From: Daldinia sp. FL1419
Taxonomy: Eukaryota > Ascomycota > Sordariomycetes > Xylariales > Hypoxylaceae
DNA length: 64,000 nt
Direction: 5' to 3'
NCBI GenBank assembly: GCA_025201765.1
Contig: MU623395.1
Location: forward strand, 62,001 to 126,000
Below the pieces are notes generated by a model. The model had not been told where the DNA came from. It made no database searches and was given only the letters and a program-made list of their open reading frames with translations. Shown piece after piece: positions 56,540 through 64,000 of the stretch. Made by a program: the position numbers and the translations under genes. Every line of letters starts with the position of its first letter. Positions within the stretch are counted from its first letter, which is position 1.

Positions 56540-59500
56540 ATGCACTCGTCCGACAGCAATCGACGGGGCCAGCGCCGTCGGCCAGATTTGAATATTAACA
56601 CCTCGAGCCCTGTTAGTAGAGGTCGCGATTCCGTGCCTTCAACGCCGCCGGCAAGGTCGAAAACAAAGCCCCCCGTATCTAGTCGAGCTTATCGAGTACC
56701 TTCCAACTTACCACCTTCGCGCGATTCCGAGGACTCTTTTCTAGATAATGGTTCCGACGAAGTCAGAGGGAACGACCAGGAACCGCCCGATATACCTAGG
56801 GGTAGGAATGTGAGGGACTCGCACGACCTATCTTTACCGTCTCGCCAATTCACACGCGACTCGCTTGTTACGAATATGTTAACGTCCCTCGACCAATTCT
56901 CGTTGGGACAAATACATACGCCTGTGAATAACTTATTTGATGACGACGATCCTCTTAGTCCACCGAGGGGAGACGAGTACTCGAGGTCTATGACGGCTAG
57001 TTCTTCTCGACCGGGGCGTATGTGGAGCTCTGGTGCCGGGCACGGCCACGGATATTCGTATAGTTCTGATTTTGAGGGTACTGATGACGGATCCAGCAGA
57101 ATGTCGGGCCAATTCTCGAGGGGGCGACGAAGCAATAGCAGTTCTGGCTTTCAGTCTAGTCTGGGTCGGATTAATAGTTTGCGGGATCGCAGTCATCCAA
57201 ATGCAGCTGGTGGGCGGGGGTTGCATTCGAGAGGAGGTAAGACCAGCAAGAACAGTAGCACCAACAGTATCGATGCAGATGGTTATGCTCAAGTCCTAAC
57301 CACTCAGCGGTGGGCCCATGGTATCGGTGGGAGGTCATCAAGTTTTGACTATGGACAAAGACCATCCTTACATTCTCTTAGTGCTTGGAGGAGTGATCTT
57401 TCTAATACGTTCCTTGTTGATGATTACGAAGCAGCGCCGACGCCAACTATTCCTGTTGGACCCCGTCGTTTAAACATGCCGTCCACACCCGTCGGACCCC
57501 CGCCTGTGCTTTCGCTAGAGCTGGAGGCGAAGACTCCTGATCGTAAAAAAGCTGCTGCAAGATCGAGAAGTGGCACTACAAGGACGACACAATCCAGGAA
57601 TGGTGGTCAACGCGATGGACAGCATGACGTGCCACCTCCATTGCCTTCGGCTGAATTAGACGCTGCTCCAGCACCACACATTGGCTACGAGAAGTCCAAG
57701 GAGTTGTTACATGGCGCTCCTAATCCAGCACCACCGGTGAAGCAGGGTTTCTTTAGCAGAATATTTGGCTACCGAAATAACACAAGCGCCCCGGAAGCTA
57801 AACCAGTGCAACCCGCATCGACATTGGCAGAACCTGCTGAACAGTCTAACAAGTTACAGCATATAGCATCACAGACCAAAGCCCAGTCTACACCTCCGTC
57901 GAGGGACTCTCAACGTCCTACTAATCCGCCTCAGGTCCTCCATAAGAAATCTTCCTTCTTTAGAAGGCGGAAGAAGTCTATCGCTGAGCCTCCGGTACCG
58001 CCGCCTCCGGTACCAGCCCCGATGGAAATTAACAGAATTAAGGAGCAAACCATTCAGCGCGAAGATAGTCCCGTTAGTAGCTTACGTGAAATCATGAGCC
58101 CCTTTTTGCAAGATGGCGCACCATCCGCACCCAATTCGCTTTTATCTCCAGGGCTCGAAAATTTGCCACGAGTACGCGGCTATGAGTCGCAGGATGAGGA
58201 TAACGCTCGCAAAACTAGAGGCTTTTCTCCTGACTACGAGCCTAGTCCAAATGCTACCATACGGACTGTAAAATCCACGTCGGCGTTAAGGAGCCAGGAT
58301 GCTGCTCATAGACGTTCTCAAATGGGAATGGACATGCGAGACCTCCCTGAATTACCCCCGATGAAGTCACTCGAAGGTCGTGATGCGACATTCTTTCACG
58401 ATAGTAGCGACGAGGGCGAAAGATCCTGGCCTACTGAAACACGCAAGCAACAGCAGCGGCGACAAAGCAGTAAGACTTCTCCAAAATTAGATAATTCGAA
58501 AGGTAGTTTCGAGGAGGCTGGCAGTCAGGAACAGCAAGATAGCAGAGACGAAGATTCCAGGCCTACTCCGTCGCCTCATTTGCTGCTTCAACAAAATACC
58601 ATGCCTGAAGATGGGGATGATGATGACAGAGTTTCCGGAAACCAGCATGGTCCTAAGAAGATGTCTACGTTTCCTGGTTCACTCAACAAGTCTGGCAATG
58701 GCTTACCTAGCGTCAAAGTGGATAATGTTGAGAGTAGCCCTAAGGCTATGGGTTCGCCTTTAGACGAGCCTGAGGTATCAGTAGGAGAGCCGACAGAGGA
58801 TGATCGTCAGAAGGCTCAAAAGATCTTCGATGGCAATGAAGATTTCATCCAGAAAGAAAAAGCAGCAGCTTGGATGGGAGAGGAGGGCCTCCTAAGGCAA
58901 AGAACCCTCAAGGCGTACATGGATCTTTACGATTTCACAAACGAAAGTGTACTTGCTAGTTTGCGACAAGTGTGTAGTCGCCTCGTCTTTAGGGCCGAGA
59001 CCCAACAGGTTGACCGGATTTTGGTCGCATTTTCGAATCGGTGGTGTGATTGCAACCCCAACCACGGCTTCAAGACTACTGGTAAGCAACTTGGACTACA
59101 CCCCGTGGCTTATATCTAATTAATGCATTGCAGATGTAATCCACACTTTATGCTATTCAATCATGCTATTAAACACCGATCTTCACCTAGCAGATATCGA
59201 CCAGAAGATGACCAAGAGCCAATTCGTCAAGAACACCATGACTACTGTCAAACATGCGATAGTTGATTCCGTCCCCGAAGCGTTTGACCGGGCCAGTATC
59301 TTACCTGGCAAGAATAGCTTGCTTAACCCCTCTGATTCAGAAATTGCAGCCGCGTTTGAGCCAGAACCAGAGCGACCTAGTTGGAGATCTTCGTTTATGC
59401 CGCTGCCGCGATCCGAGTCGTCGATGGGTAACTACGCAGACGGCCCGGTTGACACGTGTGGGCCACTCGTCAAGGCGCCGTTTGAAGGCCCAATGAAGGC

Positions 59501-61109
59501 GTGGGTCCAGCAGATGGAGCTTGTACTAAAAGACATCTATAGTTCAATTCGTGACGAAAAACTTCCTCTCTTTGGAGCTGAACCGGGTCAGTCGCAGAGC
59601 CAGGCCCAAAATAACCTGTCGGTCATGGGTATGCTTAAGCGCAGCCCAAGTGTCTTATCAAAGACACCATCCGAGGGCCATATCTCTGTGCGCGGTAGAA
59701 TCGCGGACCCGACCCGCAATCCTGGAAGCAGATGGAACTCGAAGAGTCGGTCTAGGCCGAGATTCCCTGGTAACGGTATGTCCTCGAGCCGTACGAGCTT
59801 TGAAGATGGTAATTCCATCTGGAGTCCCACTACCTCATCTGCTACGTGGAGCCGTTACTCCTTGGGTAGGACCCAAACTTCGATGTCTATGGACTCGTTT
59901 AGTTCATATCCGCACGGCGACTATCAACAATCTATTGGGTTTGCCAATGCGCTAAGTCAGGCCATAATACGCGAAGATGTTCCCCCGGGAACCAGCGGCG
60001 GACAATCGATTATGAGTGAGGAAGTGTCGAGTAACCAGCTGCTCGACGATGAGTCGCTTGAATTGGCTGGTCCTCCGTGGGTGAAAGAAGGTCTTGTTAT
60101 TCATAAGCATCATCTAGATGGCATAGACAAAAAGGCCAAGGAGCGAAACTGGTCGGAGGTCTTTGCCGTAGTCCAAAAGGGCACACTAAGCTTATTCTCT
60201 TTCTCCACCAAGTCAATGCGCCAGAAAGCTCGCGTTGGACGCAAACATGCACCCGGTGCTGTTGTCGGCGGTGGAAATTGGCAGGAAAATGCCACCAGTG
60301 TCGGGTCTTTCTCGCTACGCCAAACGCTCGCATCTGCTCTCCCTCCGCCTGGTTATTCTCGTACCCGACAACATGTTTGGGCCCTCAGCTTACCTACCGG
60401 CGCTGTGCACCTCTTCCAAGTTGGCACTCCCGAAATTAGTAAAGAATTTGTTCTTGCGGTTAATTACTGGAGTGCTCGATTAAGCACTCATCCGCTAGTT
60501 GGTGGTGTTAGCAATATGGAATATGGCTGGAGTGATGCAGTTATCAACAATGCCCTTATTACAGCCATCAACGACCCTCCCCCACCTCCACGTCCAGGCA
60601 GCGCAGCAGCAGGTCGCACCAGCATGCACAGCCGCCAAGGCAGCTTCCAGAGCAGCATCCGATCTTCGTTCGACGTCACTGGCGGCTCGCGCTCTAAACT
60701 ACCAGGTGATCGAATCCATATCGCTGATTGGGCCGCCCCGGCGCAGTCCCTACGTCCTAGTAATGCCTCTGAAGATGAACAGCTAGAAATCTTAGAAGCC
60801 TATGTCAGGTCTATCGAAGAAGACCTCCAGAAACATAACCAACTTAGATCGCCTATGCTCCTAGCTTTCACACCGCGCGGTCATAACGCTGGCAAGGCGA
60901 TGGCAAACTGGGAGAGGAAGAGTAGTTATCTTCTGCGTGAGATTGTCAAATTTAGGACCTATGTCGATTGCTTACAACATGCCAAGACAAAGCGTGCGGA
61001 AATTTATGCCGAACGCGATAACGCAAACCGCGCCCTACATGGTGAAGATCTAAGCGACGATGATGATGTCCATGATCCGGAGGGTGCCATGGCCACTCAG
61101 GCCGAATAG
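56540..61109 (+). CDS. Sec7/PH-domain ARF guanine-nucleotide exchange factor
   Basis: 1505 residues in two exons (56540-59081, 59134-61109; 52-base intron inside the Sec7 domain). The first ~750 residues are low-complexity, Ser/Pro/Arg-rich and probably disordered. The Sec7 domain (about 755-930) has AAWMGEEG, the catalytic glutamate finger in VFRAETQQVDRILVAFS, and the downstream CYSIMLLNTDLHLADID. A PH domain begins around 1160 (PPWVKEGLVIHKHHLDG, NWSEVFAVVQKGTLSLFSF), followed by a helical C-terminus (YVRSIEEDLQKH). It should activate ARF-type GTPases at the Golgi, endosome or plasma membrane. The layout resembles the yeast Yel1/Syt1 group; the exact orthologue is not certain. Confidence 0.92.
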
Positions 61110-62685
61110 ACCCGGGAATTGCTGGATTGAAAGAATCTCGACTGTCATGCTATACATAATTTCCATTTCTATTTCGGATCCGGTGCCAGCGAATCGATGC
61201 AATAAGAGCAAAGTGGTGGGCGAAGGGGTTTACTTTGTATTAATTTAGAAGACTAAGGGAATAACTCGATACCCGCAGAACGGCGCACGCTCGGCTCCTT
61301 TTGTTTTGCTATGCTGTAAATATCATATCTGTTCCATAGTTCGGAGAAGAGCTTGCTCCTTGTTGTGAATATCCATATTGAACGAGTATACGATTGTACG
61401 TTGCGATATTTCGATTCTGAGATGGGCTGCTGGACTTGGCACCTGGTATATAATATTCGGTCGATGTTCATGCGGCGAGATAGCTTTTAATTATGTGCAT
61501 TTGCAGTTCTTCTATCTACTATCGGTGCTCAATATAAAGCCGATATTTACAGCGAATTATTTCATCCATATTATTTCTCCTTTACCTAACAGTTCCTCGC
61601 TTGTTTAAATCCATCAACGGAATACCTGAAATCCGTAAGGTAGCGTACCTACCAGCGTACCTACCAAATATCGAGATACTTACTAGTATCCATCCATCTT
61701 CCTTCCTTCTAATAGAGATAGCCTATTTACCCACCCCGTTATAAATCCGTGCACAGCATGATATCTCCTGCATCAGGTATCAAATCCCGGAAGCATCGAC
61801 CTATAATTTTGAGGATAGCGCGGATAGGCCAGCGCCAGAGTAGTTCCCAGTGTGCAATCATAAGTTCGACGGGTTCTGGGCTAAAGAGCCTAAGGAATTG
61901 GTTCCGGAGGTAGATATAGGATGTAGAGAGGTAGAAGTACCTGTAGCCCATGTTTTGGGATGGGGAATGGGAGAGAAGAGGTAAATAGAAGGCGAAGCAG
62001 TATGAATATAGGAGTGGTATGATCGACATGACTGAAGTTTTTGAGGTGTTCTCTTCTTCGCTTCGCGCTACTATGTGTGGAAAATAGGAGGTATGTAAAT
62101 AATCGCGTAGTGGCGGTCACTGAAATTCCCACCGTTTATTCTGTGTTAAATCCATCCGACCAATCTTCAAGATGATGTTAGGTGAAAGCCGCAGGCGGAT
62201 ATATATGTGTTTGCCTCGATGTCAGGGCCAGACTACGGGGTAGGCACGTTGTGAAAGATGCCCCTTTGTAGTCTGTCGTAGCTTACTCGACATCTAATAA
62301 AGCAGTTTCGCCGACACAATTAATTGGAAAATATGCATAGTTCATTGTTGGGTAATTGTGTATAGCAAGCGAGAATAAAGGATAACATAAGGATTGACGA
62401 TACATGTTTGTTTCCCATTAACCATGTCGATTGCCCCTAAATGGGCTCATAAGTGCCGTTATTCAATAAGGGTCATGGCCAATAAGAGGATATTCACATA
62501 CGTACTAAAATAAGTATCATTGAAAATTACAGACTATGAAAGCCTCATAAGATTACTAGCAACCACAGTAATAGAGATATTCAGGGGTATCTAAGTGTTT
62601 ATGCCCGCCGAGTTCCAAGGAAACGGAACTGATATCCAACGCCCTCTCTTCCTGTAAACGCCACTATATATAGCAAATCAGCTCA
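61110..62685. other. Convergent intergenic region
   Basis: Lies between the 3' ends of the Sec7 gene and the PIPK-like gene. Short frames lack features. Repeated GTACCTACC units lie near 61645-61665. Confidence 0.5.
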
Positions 62686-63873
62686 TCACCCTTGTATTTC
62701 TACGAGTTCCTTGCACATATTCAGAAACCTGCTTCGGTACTCTTGGCTATCTGTAGTGATACTCATCGGACCCTGGTTGTCAATGAGGTTATAACCCCGG
62801 ACCAAAGTCGTCATCGTCTTTGCGTGGACCGTGTGCTTGGCCCAGAAGAAATCCAATATGGCGGCCCGATAAACTTCTTTACCGTCACTCGACACAACTC
62901 CCGTGCGCCAGCTCGGTGGATTTGGCGGTGAGAACGGCGGCTGGGCAGGTGAAACAGGTTCGTCATCGGGCTCTTCCAACTGAATGAGGGGCTCCGGGAC
63001 ATCTCTCGGACTGTTTGGTGCGGATATCCGGACGAGGAAGAGTGAGTAATCGACAGCATTACAATTCGCGAGGAGCAAAGTATCGTTTTCTATCTGCCGT
63101 TGAAATTCGGTGGCCTGTGCTTCGGTGAGCCGAATCTTGTCGTTGAATTCATCGGCAAGCTTCGATTTGGTAGCCTGGGAAGTCAAGGCTCCTCCGGCGA
63201 TATCTCTCTCAGGGAAGAAATACGATGTCGGCTTGAGATCCCACGATTCCCATTTCGGTTTAGGACCATCCTGGGGCTCCTGATCCTGCCCGTACATAAT
63301 ATTTTCCATGACGATGTGATGGCTCGGCGCAAAACCTAATAGCGTGCCGATGCTCTTATGCGTGCTCTCGAGAAAGTTTGTGATGCGCACCAGTAAACTA
63401 GAACGGTTGGCGCGCATATGATCGACATATGGGATGATCATATCGTTCTTGAAAAAGTTGTGTTCGAAATGCCGAGGGATGGACTTAACGAGATATGCGC
63501 CGTCGTGAGTGCGGAAGAAAGTCGATCCACTATAACCCATATCCCCCATAGGTAACAAGGCTTTCTTATTCTTTTTGCCAGTCTGTTTCCTGACGTTGAA
63601 GCTAGCTTTGTAACTTTCCTCGGGGATCATCCATACGCCACGAAGAGGCTTGAATAGATCTTCCCGTACCAGTCGGAAAGTCAACCAGTAAAACGCCAAG
63701 AGACGAAGAAGTCTCTTTATGAGAGTAGGCTTTCTTGCAGGTCTGCCATCGTCTCTTGCGGTTAGGATGGCGTAGACTATAGATTTGGCGACTAAAGTCT
63801 CACGTCGAGTCATGTTGAAGATAGACTCATTATTTGCCCGACAGACAAGACGATGAGAAGGCAGGTGAAACAA
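62686..63873 (-). CDS. Compact phosphatidylinositol-phosphate-kinase-like protein
   Basis: 395 residues, intronless; an inner ATG at 63813 would remove 20. The fold-defining PIPK motifs are in order: glycine loop MGYSGSTFFRTHDG, the ATP-binding lysine in AYLVKSIPRH, a helix with FFKNDMIIPYVDHM, the DYSLFLVRI motif (DYSLL in PIP kinases) and the metal-binding ILDFFWAKHTVHAKTMT (IID motif). Compared with Mss4-type kinases it lacks large N-terminal extensions and FYVE or CCT domains, and no typical activation loop is obvious, so substrate choice may differ. It is cytosolic or membrane-associated. It may be one of the small fungal PIPK-like proteins of unknown role. Confidence 0.8.
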   Translation of the reverse strand: MFHLPSHRLVCRANNESIFNMTRRETLVAKSIVYAILTARDDGRPARKPTLIKRLLRLLAFYWLTFRLVREDLFKPLRGVWMIPEESYKASFNVRKQTGKKNKKALLPMGDMGYSGSTFFRTHDGAYLVKSIPRHFEHNFFKNDMIIPYVDHMRANRSSLLVRITNFLESTHKSIGTLLGFAPSHHIVMENIMYGQDQEPQDGPKPKWESWDLKPTSYFFPERDIAGGALTSQATKSKLADEFNDKIRLTEAQATEFQRQIENDTLLLANCNAVDYSLFLVRISAPNSPRDVPEPLIQLEEPDDEPVSPAQPPFSPPNPPSWRTGVVSSDGKEVYRAAILDFFWAKHTVHAKTMTTLVRGYNLIDNQGPMSITTDSQEYRSRFLNMCKELVEIQG

Positions 63874-63930
63874 GTCAATAACTGAAATAATGTTTATGAG
63901 AAGTCCGAGTTGGCTGGAGATGTATTAGAT

Positions 63931-63950
63931 ACCTAGGTACCTGCCTGCCT
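63931..63950. repeat. ACCTAGGT/CTGC tract
   Basis: ACCTAGGTACCTGCCTGCCT, 58-77 bases upstream of the PIPK-like gene's ATG. Same motif class as the other TAGG tracts. Confidence 0.65.
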
Positions 63951-64000
63951 AAGTAGCACCAACGTACTCGGCATACGTATTACTTAATTCTTGAATATTT

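Overview
The window is nuclear DNA of a filamentous ascomycete (Pezizomycotina). The evidence is short GT-AG introns of about 50-95 bases, a HET-domain gene, a STAND/NLR gene, two cytochrome P450s, a phosphoketolase, GPI-anchored Ser/Thr-rich wall proteins and a separate AT-rich block. The class is not certain; a Sordariomycete-like fungus would fit. Coding regions are close to balanced GC, genes are single copies on both strands with no operons, and intergenic gaps reach 3.7 kb. Exon joins below were worked out by eye from frame, splice motifs and family motifs.

Layout. 1-790 is an AT-rich block with very little G on the + strand. 1.5-7.8 kb holds an oxidative group: a P450 (+), an allantoate-permease-like MFS transporter (-) whose 5' end looks damaged, and a 2-oxoglutarate/Fe(II) oxygenase (+). 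8.3-10.8 kb is a phosphoketolase (-). 11.7-12.5 kb is a degraded PIF/Harbinger-like transposon with matching inverted ends. An F-box protein, a secreted stand-alone AA8 cytochrome protein and a secreted GH64 beta-1,3-glucanase follow to 20.7 kb. 20.7-26.9 kb is gene-poor and decayed: a peptidase-like relic split by a TA-flanked inverted-repeat element packed with palindromes, back to back with a relic of a DUF6536-type membrane protein. 27-31 kb holds an acidic charged protein, a mitochondrial methylglutaconyl-CoA hydratase-like protein and a small ankyrin protein.

31.2-39.6 kb has an incompatibility/immunity flavour: a HET-domain protein, a CYP52-like P450 and a 1074-residue NLR (unrecognised helical N-terminus, NB-ARC-type NTPase, TPR repeats). 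40.7-46.6 kb carries a secreted M6-like metallopeptidase, a short-chain dehydrogenase and a seven-exon catalase-family protein in which the position of the conserved distal-pocket Asn is Leu. 48-50.2 kb is a mucin-like GPI wall protein with three Cys modules. 52.5-53.0 kb is a DUF2237 protein, 56.5-61.1 kb a Sec7/PH ARF exchange factor and 62.7-63.9 kb a compact phosphatidylinositol-phosphate-kinase-like protein.

Functional links are limited. The P450, transporter and dioxygenase could be a small metabolite-modifying group. The glucanase, AA8 protein, peptidase and mucin are secreted or wall proteins. The HET and NLR genes are neighbours of the kind seen in non-self recognition regions. A palindromic tetranucleotide motif (ACCTAGGT extended by TAGG/CCTA units) recurs in intergenic DNA, including directly before the NLR start codon and at the 3' end of its intron.
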